Assembly (NCBI GenBank): GCA_945860425.1
Contig: CAMAQU010000034.1
Location: forward strand, 1-11,427
DNA: 11,427 nucleotides
Direction of reading: 5' to 3'
From: Sphingomonas paucimobilis
GTDB taxonomy: Bacteria > Pseudomonadota > Alphaproteobacteria > Sphingomonadales > Sphingomonadaceae
Numbering within the stretch: position 1 is the stretch's first letter; the number at the start of each line of letters is the position of its first letter. The notes under the pieces are model-generated. The model was not told where the DNA came from. It was given only the letters and a program-made list of their open reading frames with translations, and ran no database searches. Below, one piece after another: positions 5,535 through 11,427 of this stretch. The translations under genes and the position numbers were made by a program.

Positions 5535-7156
5535 GCTGGTTCCAAAATCTTGCGCCCGGGCCGAACCGTCATGCGCTGGCTTGGCTTTGTCTTCAAAGAC
5601 ACATCGCGGACGGTGTCCATAAACACCCATTCATTGGTCGCCGCCTTGGGCGTGAGCGACAGGTGCATATAGCCCCGGTTGGACGTATCCACCCAGCGCA
5701 GTTCCTGCTTATTGCGGGCCAGAATATCGCGGGCGATGCGGCTTGGGTCGGTGCCCACCGTTGAGGATTCGATGCCCGGGCTGCTCACGCTGTGCCCACC
5801 AAATTCAACACCTGCCGGGCGGCCATCCTGCGGCAAATCAAACGCCCAGCCATTATGGCTGTCGCCTGAGACGACGACGAGGTTGAGGTCATGTTTCTGC
5901 GCGGCGGAAAAGACGCGGCTCCGGGCGACCGGATAGCCACCCCAATTGTCCAAATTATAGGGCAGGCCTGCTTTGGCCGAAGCAATCCCCTGACGCACAT
6001 AGCCCTTGCGGGAGTCCTGCATGTCTGACGGGAACCAGTTGAGCGCTTCTTCGGGCGTGTAATTATAGCCCATATTGGTGCCCGTGCCGAGCACGGCCCA
6101 AGTGCCTTTCGTGCGGGCAAATTGGTGGAAGAGCCAGCTTTCCTGTTCCGTCCCCATCATGGTGGAGGCAGGGTCCCGCCAAGCCCCATCGCGGAATTCG
6201 GCAAGCGCCTTTGCGGGATCGGGCGCACGCATCATTTCTCCGGCCCAATAGGGCTTTGTGCGCGCTGAGTGGCGGGTATCCGTGCGGAAATAGCTGCCGA
6301 GATCGCCAAAGTCATAGGCCTTCCAAGGCTGCTCGCCAACGGGCAACCATTCGCGCCAGACCTGCATCGCGGCATTGCGGCGGGCCGACCAATCGCCTTC
6401 ATCGGGTGTGTGGTTCTGCGCCCCGCCTTCCCAGCTGTCATTGGCGCTTTCATGGTCATCGGTTGTGGGAATGCACGGGAAGTTGGCATGCATCGCCTGC
6501 AACTGCGGGTCCGCGCGATAGCTGGCATAACGCAGGCGATAATCCGCTAGCGTCAGAATTTCGCCTGCCGGAAAAATCCGGGCGGAGAATTTGGCCCCGA
6601 TGTCGTAACCGCCCCGGCCATATTCATAAATATAATCGCCCATGTGCAACACGAGATCAATGTCGTCGCGCGCGGCAGCGTGGCCATAGGCATTAAACTC
6701 TCCAAAGCCCAAATTGGAGCAGGAGAAGATGGCAATGTTGAATTTGGCAGCCTTGCCGACGGGCAGGGTCTTTGTGCGGCCAATGGGGGAGATGCTGCCA
6801 TCGGGCGCGATGAAGCGGAACCAATAAAATTTGCCGGGCTGCAAGCCATCAACGGTGATCTTGACCGTATGGTCGCGCCAAGGGCCAGTGATCATCTGAC
6901 CGCCAGTGACAATCTTTGCAAAGTCCCGCGTGTCGGACACTTCGACCCGCACTTTGGATGGGCTTCCGGTTGCGCTCACATAGCGCGTCCAGAGCAGCAT
7001 GGAATCAGGGCCCGGCTCACCAGAGGCGACATTATGGGTAAATCCCGTCAGCCCCAAAAGCGCTTGTGCTGCCAATTGCCCGCCCGGCAGCAACAGACCG
7101 CCAATGCCAAAGCCTGCCGTGGCGATCAAAGCGCGACGGTTAATCTTGAGTGTCAT
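5531..7156 (-). CDS. phoD: PhoD-family alkaline phosphatase/phosphodiesterase, Tat-exported
   Basis: The 541-residue product starts with a twin-arginine signal (Asn-Arg-Arg-Ala-Leu at 6-10, hydrophobic stretch 11-24, likely cleavage near Ala-Gln-Ala, 30-32). A PhoD N-terminal beta domain follows (about 40-130: HNVASGEPGPDSMLLWTRY), then the PhoD catalytic domain (about 138-505). Metal and active-site motifs seen are FSCSN (145-148), GDYIYEYG (173-180), DDHE (233-236), DTRH (293-296) and GDSH (431-434). PhoD enzymes bind iron and calcium, are exported folded by Tat, and release phosphate from mono- and diesters under phosphate limitation. Length is normal. ATG 7156 is chosen because GGAG lies 8 bases upstream and the Tat signal begins at once; a GTG at 7204 would add 16 residues that include the ribosome binding site. 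The preceding 100 bases hold a Pho-box-like promoter and a folded leader. The stop overlaps the amidohydrolase start by ATGA. Confidence 0.93.
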   Translation of the reverse strand: MTLKINRRALIATAGFGIGGLLLPGGQLAAQALLGLTGFTHNVASGEPGPDSMLLWTRYVSATGSPSKVRVEVSDTRDFAKIVTGGQMITGPWRDHTVKITVDGLQPGKFYWFRFIAPDGSISPIGRTKTLPVGKAAKFNIAIFSCSNLGFGEFNAYGHAAARDDIDLVLHMGDYIYEYGRGGYDIGAKFSARIFPAGEILTLADYRLRYASYRADPQLQAMHANFPCIPTTDDHESANDSWEGGAQNHTPDEGDWSARRNAAMQVWREWLPVGEQPWKAYDFGDLGSYFRTDTRHSARTKPYWAGEMMRAPDPAKALAEFRDGAWRDPASTMMGTEQESWLFHQFARTKGTWAVLGTGTNMGYNYTPEEALNWFPSDMQDSRKGYVRQGIASAKAGLPYNLDNWGGYPVARSRVFSAAQKHDLNLVVVSGDSHNGWAFDLPQDGRPAGVEFGGHSVSSPGIESSTVGTDPSRIARDILARNKQELRWVDTSNRGYMHLSLTPKAATNEWVFMDTVRDVSLKTKPSQRMTVRPGRKILEPA

Positions 7157-7167
7157 AACTGGAACTC

Positions 7168-7190
7168 CCCCCTGGCTTGAGCGCAGGGGG
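7168..7190 (-). other. Leader hairpin over the phoD ribosome binding region
   Basis: In the phoD leader CCCCCTG (mRNA, 7190-7184) can pair with CAGGGGG (7174-7168): 7 perfect base pairs, then one bulge and two more G-C pairs closing a UCAA loop. The 3' arm overlaps the purine tract GGGGGGAG (7172-7165) that supplies the Shine-Dalgarno, although the GGAG core is only partly inside the stem. An alternative hairpin using GGGTGGCCACCC (7199-7188) shares the CCC at 7190-7188, so the two folds exclude each other. The pairing is seen in sequence; a regulatory role is inference. Confidence 0.4.
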
Positions 7191-7221
7191 TGGCCACCCT
7201 GCACGCCCCCAACTTAAGAAT

Positions 7222-7255
7222 ATTATACGAATTCTTGATGACAGCGCGGTGCCTT
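7222..7255 (-). promoter_or_regulatory. Putative PhoB-dependent promoter (Pho box plus -10) of the phoD operon
   Basis: On the minus strand a perfect -10, TATAAT (7227-7222), is preceded by exactly 10 bases and then CTGTCAT (7244-7238), which matches the PhoB half-site consensus at all seven positions. Four bases further upstream is a poorer half-site, AAGGCAC (7255-7249), giving the 7-4-7 layout of a Pho box ending 10 bp before the -10. No -35 is seen at the normal distance, as expected when PhoB replaces it. The predicted start near 7215 gives a leader of about 58 bases. The upstream half-site overlaps the aldolase stop codon. The dyad AAGAAT-N9-ATTCTT (7216-7236) surrounds the -10. Confidence 0.5.
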
Positions 7256-8048
7256 AGTCGCGGTAGCTGTTGTCGATGCGGTCCAGCTTGCGGAGCAAGG
7301 CGGGCCAGGCCAGACCGCGCGCCATCAGGCCCATGCCGGGGCCAGAGGATTGGCTTTCCACCTTTTGCGGCGTGCCCTGTGGTGGGGTGTTCAGGCCATC
7401 GCGCCCGGCGCTCAGCATCTTGACTTGCGCATCGCAGGCCCGTTCGAGGAAATAGAGCCGCAAGAAACATTCCGCGACAGACGGGCCAACCGCAAGCGTC
7501 CCGTGATTGCGCAGGATCATCATGTTCTTGTGGCCCATATCCTCGACCAGTCTTTCGCGCTCCTCTAGGTCGGTCGCGATGCCTTCATAGTCATGATAGG
7601 CAATGTCATGCAGCGCGATCATCGCGGTTTGTGTGTGCGGCAATAGGCCTTCGGACATGGCGCTCACGGCCTGCCCCGCAGGCGTGTGCAAATGCATAAC
7701 GGCATGCGCATCTTCGCGCGCCATGTGGATGGCGGAATGGATGGTAAAGCCCGCCGGATTGACCGGGTGGGCGGTCGGCACAACAGGCTGACCCTCCACA
7801 TCAATCTTCACCAGGCTGGACGCCGTAATTTCTTCAAACATCATGTCATAGGGATTGATCAGGAAATGATGCTCCGGCCCCGGCACACGTGCGGAGAGAT
7901 GGGTGAAGATCAGGTCATCCCAGCCATAAAGTGCAACCAAGCGATAGGCAGCCGCCAGATCAACACGGATCGCCCATTCCTCATCACTCACAGCCGCACG
8001 AACATGATCATCATTGGCGACGGCTCCGGTTTTCATGACAGTGGCCAT
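7254..8048 (-). CDS. Class II aldolase/adducin-domain protein
   Basis: The 264-residue product is a single class II aldolase/adducin domain. In this family a zinc ion held by three histidines stabilises an enediolate, and members are aldolases, epimerases or decarboxylases of small hydroxy- or keto-acids and sugar phosphates. The metal ligands fit His119 and His121 (MHLHT) plus His182 (RNHGTL), and Glu72 or Glu73 (MFEEITASS) sits where the catalytic acid of fuculose-phosphate aldolase is found. Start ATG 8048 is chosen for GAGGAG 6 bases upstream; two earlier in-frame ATGs (8114, 8075) lack a well-placed site. It lies 77 bp after the TetR gene on the same strand, so both are probably co-transcribed and the aldolase probably responds with the divergent oxygenase cluster. 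The C-terminal 45 residues are low in motifs. The substrate cannot be deduced; a cleavage product of the Rieske pathway is a reasonable guess. Confidence 0.85.
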   Translation of the reverse strand: MATVMKTGAVANDDHVRAAVSDEEWAIRVDLAAAYRLVALYGWDDLIFTHLSARVPGPEHHFLINPYDMMFEEITASSLVKIDVEGQPVVPTAHPVNPAGFTIHSAIHMAREDAHAVMHLHTPAGQAVSAMSEGLLPHTQTAMIALHDIAYHDYEGIATDLEERERLVEDMGHKNMMILRNHGTLAVGPSVAECFLRLYFLERACDAQVKMLSAGRDGLNTPPQGTPQKVESQSSGPGMGLMARGLAWPALLRKLDRIDNSYRD

Positions 8049-8125
8049 GGGGCTCTCCTCATATTTGATTTTCATCAGATTATCATGTGCCCGGCAAAAG
8101 GCCAGCCTTGGCATCCCTCTTCTTT

Positions 8126-8737
8126 TTACCGGATCAGGCCATCCAACCAGCGTTCGGCAAGATGGCCCGCCTCCTGCGCGGCAAAGGGGGCATCGCCCAA
8201 GCTCAGTTCCAGCCAGAGGCCGTCAACAAGGGCTGTCAATGCAACGGCGGTTAGTCGGTGATCCTGCCCCGGCGCATAATCTTGAAGCAGCCGTTCCAGC
8301 GCGCGCCTGTTTTCGGCATAAATCTCATCGTGCAGCTTGGCGATGGCGGCATCTGTCCGCTTGAGGCTCCAAAAGGCCAGCCATGTGGACAGCAGCTCCC
8401 CATCGGCAATGGTCGGAGCAAAGCTGGCGGTCAGATAGGCGAGCAAGCGCGCGCGCGGATTGTCCGGCGCCTGTGCCACGGCTGTGTCGAGGGCGGCCTG
8501 AACCCTTTGCCCCGTCTGGCGATAGGTTTCCGCCACAAGATCATCAATGCCCGCGAAATAATGGCGCAGCAGGCCGGGGGAGACGCCCGCTTCTGCGCAA
8601 ATTTCCCGCACAGACGTTCCATGCGCCCCTTTGCGCGCCAGCGTGCGGGCACAGGCGGCGATCAGCTCCAGCCGTCGTTCATCAGCCGGGGCACGGTGAA
8701 AAGAGGCTCTGCTGTCATGCGCTTGCGGCTGGGTCAT
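8126..8737 (-). CDS. TetR-family repressor, BetI-like
   Basis: The 203-residue product has a TetR N-terminal helix-turn-helix at about residues 24-70; the recognition part is VSPGLLRHYFAGIDDLV (52-68), very close to the BetI version. The C-terminal half carries ALTALVDGLWLELSLGDAPF (167-185), typical of BetI-type ligand domains, where BetI itself answers to choline. Such repressors often control neighbouring catabolic genes, so the ligand may be the Rieske substrate. ATG 8737 gives the usual family start. A longer frame from 8785 would run into the divergent gene and add 16 unrelated residues. There is no Shine-Dalgarno before ATG 8737: a 20-bp palindrome begins only 5 bases upstream, so the mRNA may be leaderless. 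The Rieske gene is divergent and the aldolase lies downstream. Family is sure; ligand is inference. Confidence 0.9.
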   Translation of the reverse strand: MTQPQAHDSRASFHRAPADERRLELIAACARTLARKGAHGTSVREICAEAGVSPGLLRHYFAGIDDLVAETYRQTGQRVQAALDTAVAQAPDNPRARLLAYLTASFAPTIADGELLSTWLAFWSLKRTDAAIAKLHDEIYAENRRALERLLQDYAPGQDHRLTAVALTALVDGLWLELSLGDAPFAAQEAGHLAERWLDGLIR

Positions 8738-8742
8738 GGGCT

Positions 8743-8762
8743 TGTTATACAACTGTATAACA
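8743..8762. promoter_or_regulatory. TetR operator: 20-bp palindrome between divergent starts
   Basis: TGTTATACA-AC-TGTATAACA is a perfect inverted repeat with 9-bp arms and a 2-bp centre. It occupies most of the 35 bp between the tetR start codon (8737) and the Rieske start codon (8773). Size, symmetry and position fit a TetR-dimer operator controlling both genes. TATAAC, a near-consensus -10, occurs once on each strand within the arms (8756-8761 on plus, 8749-8744 on minus), so bound repressor would cover both -10 elements. Confidence 0.75.
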
Positions 8763-8772
8763 GAGGTGTGCA
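8744..8772 (-). promoter_or_regulatory. Putative tetR promoter with start at the ATG
   Basis: On the minus strand TGCACA (8772-8767, 4 of 6 to TTGACA) is followed after 17 bases by TATAAC (8749-8744, 5 of 6 to TATAAT). The predicted start is about 8737, the A of the tetR ATG, implying a leaderless mRNA. The -10 lies inside the palindrome, so the repressor would control itself. For the opposite direction the TATAAC at 8756-8761 is available but no good -35 is seen, so the Rieske promoter may be weaker or depend on an activator. Confidence 0.4.
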
Positions 8773-9948
8773 ATGGCGACGGCATTTATGAATTCCAATC
8801 AACCCGATGATCTCGACGGCATGAGCCTGCCGGGCTGGGTCTATCATGATCCCGATTTCTTCAAGGTAGAGATGGAGCGGGTGATCCGTCCCAGCTGGCA
8901 AATTGTATGTCATCTCAGTGATGTTCCCAAAGCGGGCGATTGGCATGGCCTTGAGTATCTGGGGGAAAATGTCATTGTCATTCGCGGCGATGATGGTGCT
9001 GTTCGTGCCTTTCACAATGTTTGCCGCCACCGCGCCTCACGCCTTGTTGATGGGTCTTATGGCTGCGCGAAAAAGCTGGTCTGCCCCTATCATGGCTGGG
9101 CCTATGAGAAAGATGGTCGGCTGACGGGTGTGCCGGGCAAGGCAGACTATACCAGCCTCGACATGTCCAAGCTGGGCCTTATCCCCGTGGAGTGCGAAAC
9201 ATGGCGGGGCTTTATTTTCGTCCGACTTGAGAGCCAAGGCCCGTCGGTTGCAGAGATGATGGCCCCTTATGAGGCGATGGTTGCGCCTTATCGCTTTGAA
9301 GAAATGACAGCCTTTGGCCGCGTCACGCTGCGCCATCGCACGGTGAATTGGAAGAACGTCGCCGATAATTATTCGGATGGCCTTCATATCCCTGTCGCCC
9401 ATCCGGGGCTGACGCGATTATTCGGCCGCTCTTATGGGGTAGAAGCCTGCGCCCATGTGGATCGCATGTGGGGCGATCTGGTCGAACGGCCATCGAACAA
9501 TCCGTCCGAGCGCGCGTATCAGGCGCTGCTGCCCCGTGTCGATCATTTGCCGGAGGACCGTCAACGTCATTGGCTCTATTTCAAACTCTGGCCCAATGTC
9601 GCCTTTGATATTTATCCCGATCAGGTGGATTTCATGCAGTTTATTCCGCTGACCGCCACAACGACGATGATCCGGGAAATTGCCTATTGCCTGCCCGATG
9701 ATCGGCGCGAAATGAAGGCGGCGCGCTATCTCAATTGGCGGATCAACCGACAGGTCAATGCCGAGGATACGGTTTTGATCACCCGCGTTCAGCAGGGCAT
9801 GGAAAGCACAAGCTATCTGCCCGGCCCCTTGGGGGACAGCGAAGTCTGCTTGCGGGCCTTTGCGTCCAAACTGCGCCACCTCATTCCCGAAGCGTGCGGC
9901 AATACGCCGCCTGCCAGCTACGCCCCTGCGCGTTCAGAAAAGAGATAG
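8773..9948 (+). CDS. Rieske non-haem iron oxygenase, alpha subunit (choline-monooxygenase/GbcA-like)
   Basis: The 391-residue protein is a complete oxygenase alpha subunit. The Rieske [2Fe-2S] site is Cys84, His86, Cys104 and His107, spaced CxH-x17-CxxH. The mononuclear iron site is His205 and His210 with Asp332, and Asp198 in the DNY motif is the bridging acid that links the two centres. The C-terminal pattern from Glu331 (EDTVLITRVQQGMES) resembles choline monooxygenase, GbcA, stachydrine demethylase and carnitine oxygenase, which hydroxylate or demethylate quaternary amines, though aromatic and other substrates occur in this superfamily. ATG 8773 has AGAGG 6 bases upstream, partly inside the edge of the operator palindrome. 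The FAD oxidoreductase follows after 2 bp. No ferredoxin or reductase partner is in the window, so electrons must come from elsewhere. The substrate is unassigned. Confidence 0.92.
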   Translation: MATAFMNSNQPDDLDGMSLPGWVYHDPDFFKVEMERVIRPSWQIVCHLSDVPKAGDWHGLEYLGENVIVIRGDDGAVRAFHNVCRHRASRLVDGSYGCAKKLVCPYHGWAYEKDGRLTGVPGKADYTSLDMSKLGLIPVECETWRGFIFVRLESQGPSVAEMMAPYEAMVAPYRFEEMTAFGRVTLRHRTVNWKNVADNYSDGLHIPVAHPGLTRLFGRSYGVEACAHVDRMWGDLVERPSNNPSERAYQALLPRVDHLPEDRQRHWLYFKLWPNVAFDIYPDQVDFMQFIPLTATTTMIREIAYCLPDDRREMKAARYLNWRINRQVNAEDTVLITRVQQGMESTSYLPGPLGDSEVCLRAFASKLRHLIPEACGNTPPASYAPARSEKR

Positions 9949-9950
9949 AT

Positions 9951-11427
9951 ATGACCAAGCACTATGACGCCGTCATCATCGGCGCTGGCCATAACGGCCT
10001 TGTCTGCGCCTTTTACTTGGCCCGTGCGGGCCTCAAGGTGCGCCTAGTCGAACGCCGGGCAGTCGTCGGCGGCGCAGCCGTTACCGAGGAATTCCATCCC
10101 GGCTTCCGGAACTCCGTTGCGAGCTACACGGTCAGCCTGCTTCAGCCGCAGGTGATCCGCGATATGAAGCTAGAGGATGAGGGCTATCGTGTCATCGAAC
10201 GGCCCATCTCCAACTTCTTGCCACAGGAAGATGGCGGCTATTTGAAACTCGGCGGTGGGCTTGAGCGCACACAGGCAGAGTTTGAACGATTCTCACCAAA
10301 GGATGCGGCCGTCCTGCCCGCTTATTATGACATGCTCGATGCCGTGGCCGATGTGCTGCGCGATTTGGCAATGAAGACGCCGCCCAATGTTGGCGGCGGC
10401 ATGAAGATGCTGATTGATGGCGCGCTGCAGGGCCGCCGTCTGGCGCGCTTGCCGATTGAGCGCCAGCGCGATGTGCTGGACTTGTTCACCAAGTCCGCCC
10501 GCACGTTGCTCGATAGCTGGTTTGAAAGCGAAGCGGTGAAAGCGGCTTTTGGCTTTGACGCGGTGGTTGGCAATTATGCATCGCCTGACACGCCCGGCTC
10601 TGCCTATGTTCTGCTGCACCACGTCTTTGGCGAAGTGAATGGCAATAAAGGCTCTTGGGGCCATAGCGTCGGCGGTATGGGCGCGATTACGCAGGCCATG
10701 GCCCGTGTTGTGACGGCTATGGGCGTCGAGATTAGTCTTGAGACGCCGGTGGATCGCGTTCTTGTGGATGGCGGCAAGGTTGCCGGTGTCCGGCTGGAAA
10801 GCGGCGAAGAGGTGATGGCCGATCGCGTCATTTCCAATGTCGGGCCGAAAATCCTCTATGAACACATGTTTGACGATAGCGATCTCAGCCCTGAATTCCG
10901 CCGTCGGATGAAGGGGTTTAAGGCAGGGTCCGGCACATTCCGGATGAATGTCGCCTTGTCCGAATTGCCCAAATTCACCTGCCTGCCTGAACCGGGCGAG
11001 CATCATCAATCGGGCATCATCATCGCGCCCACGCTCGACTATATGGATCGCGCCTTTACCGATGCCAAAACCTATGGCTGGTCGAAAAAGCCGATTGTGG
11101 AAATTCTCATCCCCTCCACCGTGGATGATAGCTTGGCCCCTCCCGGCCAGCATGTCGCCTCGCTCTTTTGTCAGCAATTTGCCCCTGAACTGCCCGATGG
11201 GCGGGATTGGGATGCAGAAGAAGGCAAGGGCGCCGATACGATCATCGATACGGTGGAAGCCTATGCCCCCGGCTTTCGCGCTTCAATTCTCGGCCAGCAA
11301 GTCCTCTCTCCCAAAGGGTTGGAGCGGATGTTCGGGCTTGCGGGTGGCGACATTATGCACGGCAATATGTCGCTGGATCAGCTTTGGTCCGCGCGGCCGA
11401 TGTTGGGCAATGGGGCCTATCGCGGGC
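9951..11427 (+). CDS. PYROXD2/CrtI-like FAD-dependent oxidoreductase (C-terminus beyond the window)
   Basis: The frame opens at ATG 9951, 2 bp after the Rieske stop, with an AGAGAT-like site just upstream, and stays open to the last base, giving 492 residues of a family usually about 520-550 long. The FAD Rossmann motif is GAGHNG at 11-16 and the first half continues with VERRAVVGGAAVTEEFHPGF (33-52), the signature region of phytoene-desaturase-like amine-oxidase-fold flavoproteins. A second conserved block is GSWGHSVGGMGAITQAMA (234-251), and the visible end SLDQLWSARPMLGNGAYRG (474-492) approaches the C-terminal FAD-binding region. The closest named relatives are PYROXD2-type proteins, not true carotenoid desaturases; no carotenoid genes are nearby. 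It probably oxidises the product of the Rieske enzyme or the same substrate class. The reaction is unknown. The 294-residue frame antisense to it is a shadow. Confidence 0.9.
   Translation, partial: MTKHYDAVIIGAGHNGLVCAFYLARAGLKVRLVERRAVVGGAAVTEEFHPGFRNSVASYTVSLLQPQVIRDMKLEDEGYRVIERPISNFLPQEDGGYLKLGGGLERTQAEFERFSPKDAAVLPAYYDMLDAVADVLRDLAMKTPPNVGGGMKMLIDGALQGRRLARLPIERQRDVLDLFTKSARTLLDSWFESEAVKAAFGFDAVVGNYASPDTPGSAYVLLHHVFGEVNGNKGSWGHSVGGMGAITQAMARVVTAMGVEISLETPVDRVLVDGGKVAGVRLESGEEVMADRVISNVGPKILYEHMFDDSDLSPEFRRRMKGFKAGSGTFRMNVALSELPKFTCLPEPGEHHQSGIIIAPTLDYMDRAFTDAKTYGWSKKPIVEILIPSTVDDSLAPPGQHVASLFCQQFAPELPDGRDWDAEEGKGADTIIDTVEAYAPGFRASILGQQVLSPKGLERMFGLAGGDIMHGNMSLDQLWSARPMLGNGAYRG

Noticed and set aside
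7183..7202. The GGGTGGCCACCC palindrome as an intrinsic terminator after the aldolase.
   Set aside because: It has no T-tract on either side and lies downstream of the phoD -10, so it belongs to the phoD leader.
8049..8114. Longer aldolase starting at ATG 8114 or 8075.
   Set aside because: ATG 8048 has a strong GAGGAG at 6 bases, while the earlier codons lack a well-spaced site and the added residues resemble no aldolase.
8049..8125. A terminator between tetR and the aldolase (AAGG-CTGG-CCTT followed by TT).
   Set aside because: The 4-bp stem and two-base T run are too weak; the genes are probably read together.
10293..11177. A 294-codon open frame on the minus strand.
   Set aside because: It lies wholly antisense to the FAD oxidoreductase, whose family motifs are unambiguous. 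It has no recognisable domain, and its composition is that of a shadow frame in GC-rich DNA.
9951..11427. Final gene read as a carotenoid phytoene desaturase.
   Set aside because: It shares the fold and FAD motif, but the sequence is of the PYROXD2-like branch and no carotenoid genes are nearby.
1..11427. Mobile elements, phage genes, CRISPR arrays or RNA genes.
   Set aside because: No transposase, integrase, terminal repeats, regularly spaced repeats or tRNA/rRNA-like sequence was found on reading both strands.

Overview
The window is dense coding DNA with GC-rich codon usage, short AT-rich gaps and several overlapping stop/start pairs. No gap between genes exceeds 100 bp. The style and gene families (BigR-type repressor with a Blh/ETHE1-like hydrolase, Tat-exported PhoD, Cc2672-like periplasmic amidohydrolase, choline-monooxygenase-like Rieske enzyme, PYROXD2-like oxidase) suggest an alphaproteobacterium, plausibly of the Sphingomonadales. 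That placement is inference; the window holds no rRNA, tRNA or taxonomic marker.

Left block (1-4261): a reactive-sulfur module. A BigR/SqrR-type ArsR repressor (2633, +) is divergent from an ETHE1/Blh-type persulfide dioxygenase (2555, -). The repressor leads into a rhodanese with a two-helix DUF2892 tail and a TauE/SafE exporter. The dioxygenase is followed by a class B flavin monooxygenase (FMO) and, with a 1-nt stop/start overlap, by a small secreted protein cut by the window edge. The known chemistry of these families suggests that persulfide is sensed (BigR), sulfane sulfur is moved (rhodanese), oxidised to sulfite (persulfide dioxygenase) and exported (TauE). The FMO is the unusual member.

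Middle block (4263-7255): a Tat-exported PhoD-type phosphodiesterase/alkaline phosphatase and a Sec-exported metal-dependent amidohydrolase, overlapping by ATGA. Upstream is a consensus -10 with a Pho-box-like element at the canonical 10-bp distance and no -35, followed by a leader that can fold against the phoD ribosome binding site. This looks like a phosphate-starvation operon. It converges on the exporter gene with one base between stop codons, inside a small palindrome.

Right block (7254-11427): a BetI-like TetR repressor with a class II aldolase downstream (both -), divergent from a Rieske oxygenase and a PYROXD2/CrtI-like FAD oxidoreductase (both +, the last cut by the window end). A 20-bp palindrome fills the 35 bp between the two start codons. 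This is probably an inducible catabolic cluster whose substrate cannot be read from the sequence.

No RNA genes, insertion sequences, CRISPR arrays or phage genes were seen. The points most worth testing are the putative Pho promoter with its folded leader, the FMO inside a persulfide operon, the compact TetR operator with an apparently leaderless repressor, and the unassigned Rieske/FAD-oxidase/aldolase cluster.
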